From Conexibacter sp. CPCC 206217 (lineage in GTDB: Bacteria; Actinomycetota; Thermoleophilia; Solirubrobacterales; Solirubrobacteraceae), in assembly GCF_030646165.1 (NCBI RefSeq), contig NZ_JAUTDO010000001.1, forward strand, positions 372,001 through 436,000: DNA of 64,000 nucleotides, written 5' to 3'. A program made the translations under genes and the position numbers. Below, one piece after another: positions 32,141 to 40,566 of the stretch. Every line of letters begins with the position of its first letter. Positions within the stretch are counted from its first letter, which is position 1. The notes beneath the pieces were generated by a model. It worked only from the letters and a program-made list of their open reading frames with translations. It had not been told where the DNA came from and did no database searches.

Positions 32141-32455
32141 TCAGTGAGTGCGCTCGCGCTGCGGCCGCTCCACCGGCGCCTTGCGGCGCTCGATCGCACG
32201 CTGCGGCCCCGCTGCGGCGTGATCGCGCAGGCGGGTCGGCCAGGGGGCGGCGTCCGGCAGCGGGAGTCTGAGGCCTGAGCCGCCGGGGTCGGGCGAATCC
32301 GGTCGATCGGGTGGCGGGCCGTCGCCGGGGTCGTCCCAGCCGGACCAGTCGTCGGGCTCGTCCTCGCGGCGGAAGAACCACACCAGCCACACGATCAGCC
32401 CGCCGACGTCGAAGACGCGCATCCCGACGAGGAAGATCCAACCCGCGGTGGTCAC
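32141..32455 (-). CDS. Small membrane protein with Pro/Asp-rich tail
   Basis: 104 residues: one N-terminal membrane helix with an internal charge (AGWIFLVGMRVFDVGGLIVWLVWFFRRE), then a hydrophilic tail rich in Pro, Asp, Gly and Arg that is probably disordered. The helix end WFFRREDEPDDW resembles small actinobacterial membrane proteins of unknown function. The start is GTG (32453-32455). It converges with the low-complexity lipoprotein gene after a 13-base gap and is not clearly linked to other genes. Confidence 0.65.
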   Translation of the reverse strand: MTTAGWIFLVGMRVFDVGGLIVWLVWFFRREDEPDDWSGWDDPGDGPPPDRPDSPDPGGSGLRLPLPDAAPWPTRLRDHAAAGPQRAIERRKAPVERPQRERTH

Positions 32456-32528
32456 GCGCCGATGCTAGCTCCAGCCGGGTCCCGCGACGAGGAGCGCGGT
32501 CGGCGAACCGACCGCGCGTCCCCCACGC

Positions 32529-33302
32529 TCATCTCGTCGTGGTGGTGGTTCTTCTCGTCGTGGTCGTCGTGTCGTCGTCGGTTCTTCTCGTCGTCGAGTC
32601 GGTTCTTCTGGCGGGCTCCTCGGCGACTCTCGGCTTCGGGGTCGAGATCATCGTCGCCGTGTAGGTCAGCTTCGCCGTCTGGTAGAGGCACTTGTACTGC
32701 GCCTCTCTGTCGAGCACCAGTTGGGCGGTCTGCGTCGCGAGGCCCGCGTCGCCGCACGCACCCGCGCCGGAGCGCGAAGCGCGCCAGCCGTTGGTCTTGT
32801 CGAGGTTGACGGCCAGCACCGGCGCCCACGTCGGCACGGTGAGGGCGATGAAGTCGCCCTTTCTGACCTCGAGGCTCGTCTCGAGCGGGAACTGCGCGGT
32901 CGTGCCGAGATAGTCCGTGATGCGGAACGTCTCGCTCTGCGCCGTCGCGGTGAAGAAGCGCTTCGGCTTCTGTCTGGAGTCCTGGCTGAGAACCGTCAGC
33001 TGGACGCGCGGCGTACCGCCGTACGTGCGGTTGAAGAATCTTATCTGCTTGTCCGTCAGCGATCCGAGCTGCACTGTCAACGCGACGATGCGACCGTCCG
33101 CGGGCGCGGTCGTCGGGTAGTTTCTGCCGGCCGTGGCGACCTGCAGTGCAGTCGTCTTGGTGACGACGAAGCAGTCGTCCGGGCAGCTGGTGGTGACCGG
33201 GACGGCGCTCTCGCCGATCTCGTAGATCTTCGCGGAGGCGTTTTGTGCGGCGACACCGAGCGCACACGCGAGCGCGGCGAGGCCGGGGAGTATGCGCTTC
33301 AT
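32529..33302 (-). CDS. Secreted protein with Thr/Arg-rich tail, unknown function
   Basis: 257 residues. A clear signal peptide (MKRILPGLAALACALGVAAQ, cleavage near ASA-K24) is followed by a beta-rich domain of about 200 residues with two Cys pairs (SCPDDCF; GACGDAG with YKCLY). The final 30 residues are a simple Thr/Arg/Asp tail encoded by a degenerate ACG/CGT repeat at 32529-32610. The body (GRIVALTVQLGSLTDKQIRF) looks like a jelly-roll or lectin-like fold, but I cannot place the family. The ATG at 33300-33302 directly precedes the signal peptide; the frame is open further upstream without coding character. Confidence 0.72.
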   Translation of the reverse strand: MKRILPGLAALACALGVAAQNASAKIYEIGESAVPVTTSCPDDCFVVTKTTALQVATAGRNYPTTAPADGRIVALTVQLGSLTDKQIRFFNRTYGGTPRVQLTVLSQDSRQKPKRFFTATAQSETFRITDYLGTTAQFPLETSLEVRKGDFIALTVPTWAPVLAVNLDKTNGWRASRSGAGACGDAGLATQTAQLVLDREAQYKCLYQTAKLTYTATMISTPKPRVAEEPARRTDSTTRRTDDDTTTTTRRTTTTTR

Positions 33303-33369
33303 GTGCTCATTCAACACGAATGAGCGGCCTAAGTATCGCTTGCAGCCCGGCTTGCGCCGTCGAGCCGAC

Positions 33370-33416
33370 CCACCGCGAGCGCCGTCGCGCCCGCCCACGC
33401 GACAGGCTCGCGGTGG
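33370..33416 (-). terminator. Hairpin after the cold-shock gene
   Basis: CCACCGCGAGC (33370-33380) pairs with GCTCGCGGTGG (33406-33416), an 11-bp stem enclosing a shorter GTCGCG/CGCGAC stem. It starts 9 bases past the cold-shock stop codon on that gene's strand. There is no T-tract, as is common for actinobacterial terminators. Confidence 0.65.
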
Positions 33417-33424
33417 ACCCGCGC

Positions 33425-33628
33425 TCAGATTCTCGTGACGTTGACCGCCTTCGGCCCCTTCTCGCCCTGCTCCTCTTCGTAGGACACCTTCGAGCCCTCA
33501 GGAAGTGAGCGATATCCGTCCCCTGCGATACCGGAATAGTGGACGAAGAGGTCGCGACCGCCGTCATCAGGCGTGATGAAGCCGAAGCCCTTGTCGTCGC
33601 TGAACCACTTGACCGTACCCGTTGCCAT
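33425..33628 (-). CDS. Cold-shock protein (CspA family)
   Basis: 67 residues, exactly the size of a single cold-shock domain. RNP1 and RNP2 are present: [10 protein letters not shown] (about 13-22) and DLFVHYSGI (about 26-34), after the canonical [12 protein letters not shown] start. These proteins bind single-stranded RNA and DNA and act as RNA chaperones. The ATG at 33626-33628 has GGGGGA upstream. The 178 bases between this gene and the HIT gene leave room for a long 5' leader, as is usual for csp mRNAs. Confidence 0.96.
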   Translation of the reverse strand: MATGTVKWFSDDKGFGFITPDDGGRDLFVHYSGIAGDGYRSLPEGSKVSYEEEQGEKGPKAVNVTRI

Positions 33629-33806
33629 TGCGTCCCCCGAGGACTGCATGCCGGACATGCCGGCGGGTTTCCATCGAGCCGGATGCCCGATCTGACGGTG
33701 CAAGTCAACAGCACCAGCAGGGTCGACCGCAAGTGGCATTCGTCATCAGGGGTGGCGACGCGCCAGTCGGACCGGCGCCACGCGCACCCGCGGCGCTGCT
33801 TTCAGG

Positions 33807-34223
33807 TCAACCGATCAGCTGCGCCGCGGCGGTCGCGATCTCGTCTGGATCGCCCTGCGCCGGGACCCACGGCAGCCTCAGCGGATCGTCCGCGTAGCGC
33901 GGGATCACGTGCATGTGGAAGTGGAAGACCGTCTGCCACGCGGCGGAACCGCAGGAGTTGATCAGGTTGACCCCGTCGGCCCCGAGCCGCTCGCTCGCGC
34001 GCGCGGCGATCGACTGCGCGGCGCTCGCGACGGCGTGGAGGTCCTCCGGCGCGATCTCCAGCAGGTCGCGCGAGTGGTTGCGCGGGATCACGAGCGTGTG
34101 GCCGTAGGTCGCGGGGGCGATGTCCATGAACGCGATCGTGCGCTCGTCTCTGCGCACGATCCGCGCCGGCAGCTCTCCGGCGACGATCCTGCAGAAGATG
34201 CAGTCATCCGAGGTGGTGGGCAC
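33807..34223 (-). CDS. HIT-family nucleotide hydrolase/transferase
   Basis: 138 residues of the HIT (histidine triad) fold. The N-terminal Cys pair CIFCRIVAGELPARIV is that of the Hint/HIT branch, and the catalytic triad motif is HFHMHVIPR near the C-terminus. GHTLVIPRNHSRDLLEI is the conserved central block. HIT proteins cleave nucleoside phosphoramidates or Ap4A-like dinucleotides. The start is GTG at 34221-34223, just ahead of the Cys motif, and lies 31 bases from the divergent M28 peptidase gene. Confidence 0.9.
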   Translation of the reverse strand: MPTTSDDCIFCRIVAGELPARIVRRDERTIAFMDIAPATYGHTLVIPRNHSRDLLEIAPEDLHAVASAAQSIAARASERLGADGVNLINSCGSAAWQTVFHFHMHVIPRYADDPLRLPWVPAQGDPDEIATAAAQLIG

Positions 34224-34254
34224 GCGCCGAGCATATCGGTAGCCTGGCAAGCCA

Positions 34255-35478
34255 GTGCCCGACCGCCGCCACCTCCGCGACGCGATCGCCCACCTGGCCG
34301 CGATCGACCGCCCGTCCGCCTCGCCCGGCGAGCGCGAGGCGGCGCAGTGGATCGCCGCGCGGCTGAGCGAGTTCGGCTGCAGTGCGCGCGTCGAGCAGGA
34401 GCGCGCGCACGGCGGCTACTGGTTCCCGCTCGGCGTCCCGGCGGCGCTCGCGGGCGCCGCGGGCCTCGCGGCGCAGCTGCTGCCGGGCCGTCCCAGCCGT
34501 GTCGCGGCCGGCGCCGTCGGCGCCTTCGCGGCCGCCGCGATCTACGACGACGTCAGCGGCGGCAGCCTCTGGTTCCGCCGCCGCTTCCTGCCCAGCCGCC
34601 CGACCTGGAACGTCGTCGCGGAGACCGGCGACGTTGATGCCGAGCGCACGCTCGTGTTCGTCGCCCACCACGACGCGGCCCACTGGGGCGTGCTGTTCCA
34701 CCCCGGCGTGCTGCCGCTGGTGGCCAGATACGCACCCGGACTGCTGGAGCGCAGCGACACCTCGCCGCCGCTGATGGCGCCCGTCTTCGCCGGCCCGGCG
34801 CTGGTCGCGCTCGGTGCGCTGACGGGCAGCCGGCGGCTGCTGGCGGCCGGCACGACGCTCGCACTCGGCTCCGCGGCGACGTTTGCGGAGATCGGCTCGC
34901 GCGACGCCGTCCCGGGCGCGAACGACAACCTCACGGGCGTCGCGACGCTGCTCGGCGTCGCGACGGAGCTGGCGGAGCGGCCGCTGAGCGGGCTGCGCGT
35001 GCTGCTCGTCTCGACCGGCTCGGAGGAGGCCTTCATGGAGGGCATGCACGCGTTCGCCGCCCGCCACTTCCCGTCGCTGCCACAGGAGTCGACCCATGTC
35101 GTCTGCGTCGACACGGTCGGCTCGCCGGAGCTGGCGCTGCTGGAGGGCGAGGGCATGCTGAAGATGCGCGAGTACCCGGAGCCGTTCAAGCAGCTCGTCG
35201 CCGACGCCGCCGCCGACAGCGGCGTCCACCTGCGCCGCGGCCTGCGCTTCCGCAACGCGACCGACGGCCTGATCGCGCTGAAGGCCGGTTACCCGACGGC
35301 GATGATCGGCTCCGTCACGCCGAACAAGGTCCCCTCCAACTACCACTGGCCGACGGACACGGCGGAGAACGTCGACCACGGCACCGTCGACGACGCCGTC
35401 ACCCTCTGCGCCGCCATCGCCCGACGCCTCGCCGCGGCCAACGACGGCCACACGGCCCCGAGCGCGGCGTCGGCGTAG
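34255..35478 (+). CDS. M28-family zinc peptidase with membrane segment
   Basis: 407 residues. The zinc and catalytic residues of M28 aminopeptidases are visible in order: HHDAAH (about 141), GANDNLTG (the bridging Asp, about 221), SEEAFMEG (catalytic and zinc Glu, about 256), CVDTVG (Asp, about 283) and SNYHWPTD (His, about 363). Hydrophobic segments at about 60-78 and 84-102, before the catalytic core, and around 175-205 interrupt it and could anchor the enzyme in the membrane. There is no signal peptide ahead of them. The substrate is unknown. The start is GTG at 34255. A strong hairpin follows the stop. Confidence 0.85.
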   Translation: MPDRRHLRDAIAHLAAIDRPSASPGEREAAQWIAARLSEFGCSARVEQERAHGGYWFPLGVPAALAGAAGLAAQLLPGRPSRVAAGAVGAFAAAAIYDDVSGGSLWFRRRFLPSRPTWNVVAETGDVDAERTLVFVAHHDAAHWGVLFHPGVLPLVARYAPGLLERSDTSPPLMAPVFAGPALVALGALTGSRRLLAAGTTLALGSAATFAEIGSRDAVPGANDNLTGVATLLGVATELAERPLSGLRVLLVSTGSEEAFMEGMHAFAARHFPSLPQESTHVVCVDTVGSPELALLEGEGMLKMREYPEPFKQLVADAAADSGVHLRRGLRFRNATDGLIALKAGYPTAMIGSVTPNKVPSNYHWPTDTAENVDHGTVDDAVTLCAAIARRLAAANDGHTAPSAASA

Positions 35479-35481
35479 CGC

Positions 35482-35530
35482 GAGGACCGACAGTCAGCTG
35501 CTGTAGAGCAGCTGCTGACTGTCGGTCCTC
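35482..35530. terminator. Long bidirectional hairpin between convergent genes
   Basis: A near-perfect inverted repeat of about 20 bp: GAGGACCGACAGT followed by CAGCTGCT, loop GTAG, then AGCAGCTG, a three-base bulge and ACTGTCGGTCCTC. It occupies the 54-base gap between the M28 stop (35478) and the cca stop (35533). Symmetry and position suit termination from both sides. Confidence 0.85.
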
Positions 35531-35532
35531 GG

Positions 35533-36957
35533 TCAGTCGGCCGCGTCGCCGCGCTCGGCCGCCGCTTCGGCCTCGACGACCGCGCGGGCGTGTGCGATCG
35601 CCTGGTCGCGCGTCGTCACCTCGCCGGCGTACTGGGCCGCCTCCAGCTCTGCCAGCAGCATGCCGAGGCGCGGGCCGCGGTCGACCTCGAGCGCGTCGGC
35701 GAGCTGATCGCCGCGGATCAGCGCCTGCGGCCGCTCGCCGGCGTCCCATGCCAGCGCCGGGCCGATCAGCTCGCGCGCCAGCTCGAGGTGCTTCGCAATC
35801 GCCTCGTCCGCCTTGCGCCCGCGCGTCGCGAGCCGATCGGCGACCGACAGCAGCGAGACGTCGACCTCGACCGGTTCGCAGCGCTTCATGTACGCGTGTA
35901 CCTGACGTGGCGACAGCGGCCGCTCGTGCACGAGGAACCCGAGCACGAGGTGGTTGCGCGCGAGCGCCGCGACGTGCGCGCGCAGCTTCTCGCTCGTCTT
36001 CAGCCGCGTCAGGATCGCGCGCGACAGCTGCGCGCCCTGGCGGTCGTGGTCGAAGAACGTCACCCGCCCGCTCTCCATCACGCCGCGTGTCTGCGGCTTG
36101 GCGATGTCGTGCAGCAGCGCGCCGAAGCGCAGCGCGGTGCCGCGCGTCAACTCGTCGGCGAACGGCTGCGCGAGCAGCTCCGCCAACCGCGCCCCGTCCG
36201 CGTCGCCGAAGACCGCGGCCGGATCCCGTTCGAGCGCGACCGCCTCCGCCAGCACCGCGAGCGTGTGGTCATGCACGTCAAGGTGGTGGTAGGCGCTCTG
36301 CTCGACGCCGCGCAGCGCCGCCAGCTCGGGCAGCACGGCCTCGGTCGCGCCCGTCCGCTGCATCAGCGCGAGCCCGGCGAGCGGGTCGGAGGCGGCGATC
36401 ACGCGGCTCAGCTCGGCGAAGACGCGCTCCTGCGCGACGTCCGCCAGCCCGTGCGCCTGCAGCGAGGCGGCGGTGAGCGTGTTCGGATCGACCTCCAGCT
36501 CCAGCTCGCAGGCGAAGCGCGGCAGCCGCATCACGCGCAGCGGATCGCTGACGAACGCCCTCGGCGACGCCATCCGCAGCGTGCGCGCGGCGAGGTCGGC
36601 GCGCCCGCCGGTCGGGTCGACCAGCTCGCCGCCCGCGAGCGGCTCGGCGATCGCGTTGATCGTGAAGTCGCGCTGCAGCAGGTCCTGTTCGATCGTCTCG
36701 CCGATCAGCGGCGAGAGGTCCGCCTGCCAGCCGTCGCGGGCGATCACGCGCCACGCTCCGAAGTCCTCCGACAGCGGGAAGACCGCGGCGCGCACAGTCC
36801 GCGCGAGCGTCCGCGCCGCCGCCTCGACGTCGCCGGCGACCGCCAGGTCGACGTCCTTCGTCGCGCGCCCCAGCAGCTCGTCCCGCACGGCCCCGCCGAC
36901 GATCCAGGCGTCGGTCCCGGCGAGCGCCTCGCGCGCGATCTGGATCGGGTCAGGCAT
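35533..36957 (-). CDS. cca: CCA-adding tRNA nucleotidyltransferase
   Basis: 474 residues of the class II polymerase-beta superfamily. The head domain has WIVGGAVRDELLG (about 18-30) and DVDLAVAGD (the metal Asp pair). EDFGAWRV and QRDFTINAIAEPL are the next conserved motifs, and SDPLRVMRLPRFACEL is the neck. A C-terminal HD-type domain is indicated by HHLDVHDHTLAVL and GALLHDIAKP, which in such enzymes can carry phosphatase activity. The protein completes or repairs tRNA 3' ends, and the tRNA-Pro in this window lacks an encoded CCA. It overlaps alr by eight bases and is last in the long leftward operon. Confidence 0.95.
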   Translation of the reverse strand: MPDPIQIAREALAGTDAWIVGGAVRDELLGRATKDVDLAVAGDVEAAARTLARTVRAAVFPLSEDFGAWRVIARDGWQADLSPLIGETIEQDLLQRDFTINAIAEPLAGGELVDPTGGRADLAARTLRMASPRAFVSDPLRVMRLPRFACELELEVDPNTLTAASLQAHGLADVAQERVFAELSRVIAASDPLAGLALMQRTGATEAVLPELAALRGVEQSAYHHLDVHDHTLAVLAEAVALERDPAAVFGDADGARLAELLAQPFADELTRGTALRFGALLHDIAKPQTRGVMESGRVTFFDHDRQGAQLSRAILTRLKTSEKLRAHVAALARNHLVLGFLVHERPLSPRQVHAYMKRCEPVEVDVSLLSVADRLATRGRKADEAIAKHLELARELIGPALAWDAGERPQALIRGDQLADALEVDRGPRLGMLLAELEAAQYAGEVTTRDQAIAHARAVVEAEAAAERGDAAD

Positions 36958-38110
36958 CGACCCCGTCCCGATGGAACTCCCACACGACGCGTGCGGTCAG
37001 GGCCGTCGTGATCTCGTAGTTGATCGTGTCGATCCGCGCGGCCAGCTCCTCGGCCGCGATCCGCTCGCCGCCGTCAGTGCCGATCAGGATGGCCGGATCG
37101 CCGACCCGCAGCGCGCCCGGGTCGGGGCCGACGTCGATGCAGACGTTGTCCATGCTGACGCGGCCGACGAGCGGGCAGCGGCGGCCGCCCAGCAGCGCGA
37201 CGCCGTTGTTGGAGAAGGCGCGCCGGAAGCCGTCGCCGTAGCCGATCGGCAGCGTCGCGATCCAGGTCGGCTCGGTGGCCGTGAAGCTGGCGCCGTAGCC
37301 GACGGTCTGGCCGGGCGCAAGCGGCTTCAGTGCGGCGACCCACGAGCGCAGCTCGAGTGCCGGCTCCAGCCCGTGCGCGGCCGGGTCTCTCCCCCACGGA
37401 TCGAGCCCGTAGACGGCGATCCCGCAGCGGACCATGTCGAGCCGGCTGGCCGGCAGCGCGATCGCGGCGGCGCTGTTGGCCGCGTGCAGCAGCGCGTCCG
37501 GGGCCAGCTCGCGCAGCCGCTCGCCGAACGCGGTGAAGACGTCCAGCTCGCGCGCGGTCAGCTCGACGTCCTCGTCGGCGCAGGGGAAGTGCGTCATCGC
37601 CCCGGCCAGCGCCAGGCCGGGCGTCGCGGCGACCAGCTCACCGACCCGCAGCAGCGCATCCGCATCGCGCGTGCCGAGCCGGCCCATCCCGACGTCGAGC
37701 TTGAGGTGGACGCGCAGGTCGCGCGAGCCGGCCGTCGCGTCCGCGCCCGGCTCCCGTCGCGCGGCCCGCTGCCCCAGCTGCTCCACGAACTCCTCGCTCC
37801 ACGCGGCGACGTCCGCGTCGGCGTCGAGCGCGACGTCCAGCTCGTCGGCGGTCAGCGCGCCGAGCACCAGCAGCGGGCCTTCGATCCTGCCCGCGCGCAG
37901 CTCAGCCGCCTCGCGCGCGGCCGCGACCGCCAGCCAGCTCGCGCCGCCGGCCTGCGCCGCGCGCGCGGCCTGCAGCGCGCCGTGGCCGTAGCCGTTGGCC
38001 TTCACGACCGCGCACAGCGCCACGCCGGCGCCGATCTGCGACCGCAGCAGCGCACAGTTGCGCTCGATCGCGGCGAGGTTGACGCGGGCGAGTGCGCGCG
38101 AGGTGGTCAC
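36950..38110 (-). CDS. alr: Alanine racemase
   Basis: 386 residues with the PLP-binding Lys37 in VVKANGYGHGA. The second catalytic base, Tyr, is in QTVGYGASFTA near residue 271, followed by TLPIGYGDGFRR and GRVSMDNVCIDVG, both family signatures. It interconverts L- and D-alanine for peptidoglycan and is cytoplasmic. It lies between a CBS protein gene and cca in a packed operon that also supplies UDP-GlcNAc precursors. The ATG overlaps the CBS gene stop by four bases. Confidence 0.97.
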   Translation of the reverse strand: MTTSRALARVNLAAIERNCALLRSQIGAGVALCAVVKANGYGHGALQAARAAQAGGASWLAVAAAREAAELRAGRIEGPLLVLGALTADELDVALDADADVAAWSEEFVEQLGQRAARREPGADATAGSRDLRVHLKLDVGMGRLGTRDADALLRVGELVAATPGLALAGAMTHFPCADEDVELTARELDVFTAFGERLRELAPDALLHAANSAAAIALPASRLDMVRCGIAVYGLDPWGRDPAAHGLEPALELRSWVAALKPLAPGQTVGYGASFTATEPTWIATLPIGYGDGFRRAFSNNGVALLGGRRCPLVGRVSMDNVCIDVGPDPGALRVGDPAILIGTDGGERIAAEELAARIDTINYEITTALTARVVWEFHRDGVDA

Positions 38111-38610
38111 TCCTCGGAGACGAGCGCCTCGAGCACGTCGAGCCGCGTGACGACGCCGACAAGGCGGCCGTGCTCGACGACGGGAAGGCGGTTGTGGCGG
38201 CGTTCCGCGATCAGCTTCGCGGCCTCCTGCACGCTCGTGTCGGCGTCGACCGTGATCGGGTCCTCGGTCATCATGTCCTGCACGGTCGCGGCGATCGCCT
38301 TCTTGAAGCGCTCCTCGAAGCGCTTGACCGGACCGAGGAAGATCTGCGCGCCGAACAGGTCGATGTGCAGCGGCAGCCGCAGATCCTCCTCCTCGTCGAC
38401 CATCACGAGGTCGGCCTCGGTCACGATCCCGACCGGCCGCCCACCGCCGTTGACGACCGGGACGCCCGGCAGCTCATGGCTGCGCAGCACCCTCAGCAGC
38501 GTCTCCACCGAATCGTCCGGCGACACCGTGACGGGGTCCCGCTGCATGATCTCCGCGACCGTCTTCATGGCCGGCAGCCTATCCGACGAGGCCGCCGCGG
38601 TCGTGCTCAC
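38107..38610 (-). CDS. Two-CBS-domain protein in the glm/alr operon
   Basis: 167 residues: a CBS pair (about 20-70, MQRDPVTVSPDDSVETLLRV; and about 108-162, MMTEDPITVDADTSVQEAAK) separated by a roughly 35-residue linker with EEEDLRLPLHIDLFGAQIFL, typical of the CBS family often annotated near IMP dehydrogenase-like folds but here free-standing. It likely binds adenine nucleotides or c-di-AMP-like ligands (inference). The GTG start overlaps the nnr stop as GTGA; an ATG 14 codons later (38566-38568) would remove a non-conserved leader and is a real alternative. Confidence 0.88.
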   Translation of the reverse strand: MSTTAAASSDRLPAMKTVAEIMQRDPVTVSPDDSVETLLRVLRSHELPGVPVVNGGGRPVGIVTEADLVMVDEEEDLRLPLHIDLFGAQIFLGPVKRFEERFKKAIAATVQDMMTEDPITVDADTSVQEAAKLIAERRHNRLPVVEHGRLVGVVTRLDVLEALVSEE

Positions 38611-40166
38611 GCGCCGCCGCGGTCGTGCTCACGGCGGACGGCCGCGAGCGCCGCGATCACGTCGCTGGCGATCGCGCCCTCGATGCCGATCTCGGCGCCG
38701 ACCCGCTGGCCCGCGCGGCGGTGCAACTCGACGCCGGCACAGGCCGCCGTGAAGGGATCGACCCCGCGCGCCAGCAGCGCCCCGATCGTGCCGCTGAGCA
38801 CGTCGCCGGTCCCGGCGGTCGCGAGCGCGGGCGCGTCGCCGCGGCTGATCGCGACGCGCCCCGCGGGCTCGACCACGAGCGTGTCGTCGCCCTTCAGCAC
38901 GACGACCGCGCCGGACTGCTCGGCGGCCTCGCGAGCGTGCGCGAGCCGGCGCGCGCCGACCGCGTCGCCGTCGATCTCCAGCAGCCGCGCCAGCTCGCCG
39001 CCGTGTGGCGTCAGCACGGTCGGATGCTCGCGCGCTGCCAGCAGCTCCAGTCTGCCCGCGTGCGCGTTGAGGCCGTCGGCGTCGAGCAGCAGCGGCAGCG
39101 GCGCGTCGGCGGCGACCGCGCGCGCGAACTCCCGCGTCGCGGGCGCGCGGCCGAGGCCCGGTCCGAGCACGAGCGCGTCGGCGCGCTCCAGACGCGTCAG
39201 CAGCGCCACGAGCGCGTCGGGCTCCAGCGCGCCGTCGGCGTCGGGCAGCGGCACCGACATCACCTCGGGCTGGCGCAGCTCGAAGACGAGGTTGAGCGAC
39301 GCCGGCACCGCGACCGTGACATAGCCGGCACCGGCCCGCGCGGCCGCCGCCGACGCGAGCGACGGCGCGCCCGTGAGCCCGGTCGAGCCGCCGCAGACGA
39401 AGACGTTGCCGCCGCTGAACTTCGTCGCCCCGGCGTCGCGGCGCGGCAGCGCGTCGATCACGGCGGCGTCGATCAGGCCGGCATGGGCGGCGGTCTCGGA
39501 CGGGTGTTCGCCGGGCGGGATCCCGATCGGCACGACCTCCACGCGGCCCGCGTGCTCCTTGCCCGGCGAGATCCACAGGCCGGGCTTGCCGGCGTGGAAC
39601 GTCGCGGTCGCGTCCGCGCGCACGGCCGGGCCGGCGACCTCGCCGGTCGAGGCGTCAACGCCGCTGGGCACGTCGCAGGCGACGACCGCGACGCCCTGCT
39701 CGGCCGCGAACGCGATCGACTCGATCGCGTCGCAGGCGATCCCGTGCGGAACGCCGCTGGCGCCGGTGCCGAGCACCGCGTCGACGATCCCGGTCACCTC
39801 GACGAGCCCGCCGGGGTTGAAGATCCGCGGCGGCGCGCCGCACAACCGCGCGAGCGCCAGCAGCGCGTCACCGCGCAGCTCCGACGGGTCGGGCAGCAGC
39901 TGCACGTCGACCTCGCGCCCGGCCTCGCGCAGCAGCCGCGCGACGACGAGCCCGTCGCCGCCGTTGTTGCCCTTGCCGCAGACGACCGCGATCGTCCCGC
40001 TCGGGACGACCTCCTGCACCAGCTCGAAGAGACCCTGCCCGGCGCGCTCCATCAGCTCGATCCCGGCGATCCCGCGCTGCTGGATCGCCCAGGAGTCGAG
40101 TGCTCGCTGCGCGGCGGCGTCGGGGAGCGGGTCGAGCCAGGGAGGGAGCGGCGTCATCCCACTCAC
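38607..40166 (-). CDS. nnr: Bifunctional NAD(P)HX epimerase/dehydratase
   Basis: 519 residues with two domains that repair hydrated NAD(P)H. The N-terminal YjeF epimerase domain (about 1-215) has VVCGKGNNGGDGLVVARLL and the catalytic Asp context VACDVPSGVDASTG. The C-terminal ADP-dependent dehydratase (about 235-515) has the ribokinase-like nucleotide signatures ADALVLGPGLGR, VLTPHGGELARLL and ALATAGTGDVLSGTIGALLA. It overlaps acpS by four bases (GTGA), so it is probably translated by coupling; an ATG three codons later is an alternative start. Confidence 0.95.
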   Translation of the reverse strand: MSGMTPLPPWLDPLPDAAAQRALDSWAIQQRGIAGIELMERAGQGLFELVQEVVPSGTIAVVCGKGNNGGDGLVVARLLREAGREVDVQLLPDPSELRGDALLALARLCGAPPRIFNPGGLVEVTGIVDAVLGTGASGVPHGIACDAIESIAFAAEQGVAVVACDVPSGVDASTGEVAGPAVRADATATFHAGKPGLWISPGKEHAGRVEVVPIGIPPGEHPSETAAHAGLIDAAVIDALPRRDAGATKFSGGNVFVCGGSTGLTGAPSLASAAAARAGAGYVTVAVPASLNLVFELRQPEVMSVPLPDADGALEPDALVALLTRLERADALVLGPGLGRAPATREFARAVAADAPLPLLLDADGLNAHAGRLELLAAREHPTVLTPHGGELARLLEIDGDAVGARRLAHAREAAEQSGAVVVLKGDDTLVVEPAGRVAISRGDAPALATAGTGDVLSGTIGALLARGVDPFTAACAGVELHRRAGQRVGAEIGIEGAIASDVIAALAAVRREHDRGGA

Positions 40167-40519
40167 ACCACGATCGCGACCGCCGCCGCCTCGCTGCGCG
40201 TGTGCGTCAGCGAGATCTTCACCTCGGTCACCCCCAGCTCGGCCGCGTGCCGGGCGACGTCGCCGTGCAGCACGACGCTCGGCGCGCCGTCGCCGCGCAC
40301 GACCTCGACGTCGGTGAACGCCCAGCCCTTCAGCCCGAGCGCCTTCGCGACCGCCTCCTTCGCGCAGAAGCGGGCCGCGAGGTGCTGCCCCGGCCGCGCG
40401 CGGTCAGCCGCGTACTCGCGCTCGGCGGCGGTGAACAACCGCTCCGCCAGTCGCGGCCGGCGCGCGAGCGCCTGCTCGAGCCGCGCGATCTCCAGCTGGT
40501 CGATGCCGACGCCGTGCAT
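40163..40519 (-). CDS. acpS: Holo-acyl-carrier-protein synthase
   Basis: 118 residues, the normal AcpS size. MHGVGIDQLEIARLEQAL carries the Mg-binding Asp, and ARFCAKEAVAKALGL carries the catalytic Glu-Lys motif (KEAVAKAL). The final VKISLTHTRSEAAAVAIV is the usual terminal strand pair. It transfers 4'-phosphopantetheine from CoA to acyl carrier protein for fatty-acid synthesis. It lies 47 bases after glmS and overlaps nnr. Confidence 0.95.
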   Translation of the reverse strand: MHGVGIDQLEIARLEQALARRPRLAERLFTAAEREYAADRARPGQHLAARFCAKEAVAKALGLKGWAFTDVEVVRGDGAPSVVLHGDVARHAAELGVTEVKISLTHTRSEAAAVAIVV

Positions 40520-40566
40520 GCGGGGATCGTACCCGGCGCGTCAGCGCCGAACCGATCGCCGCGGCG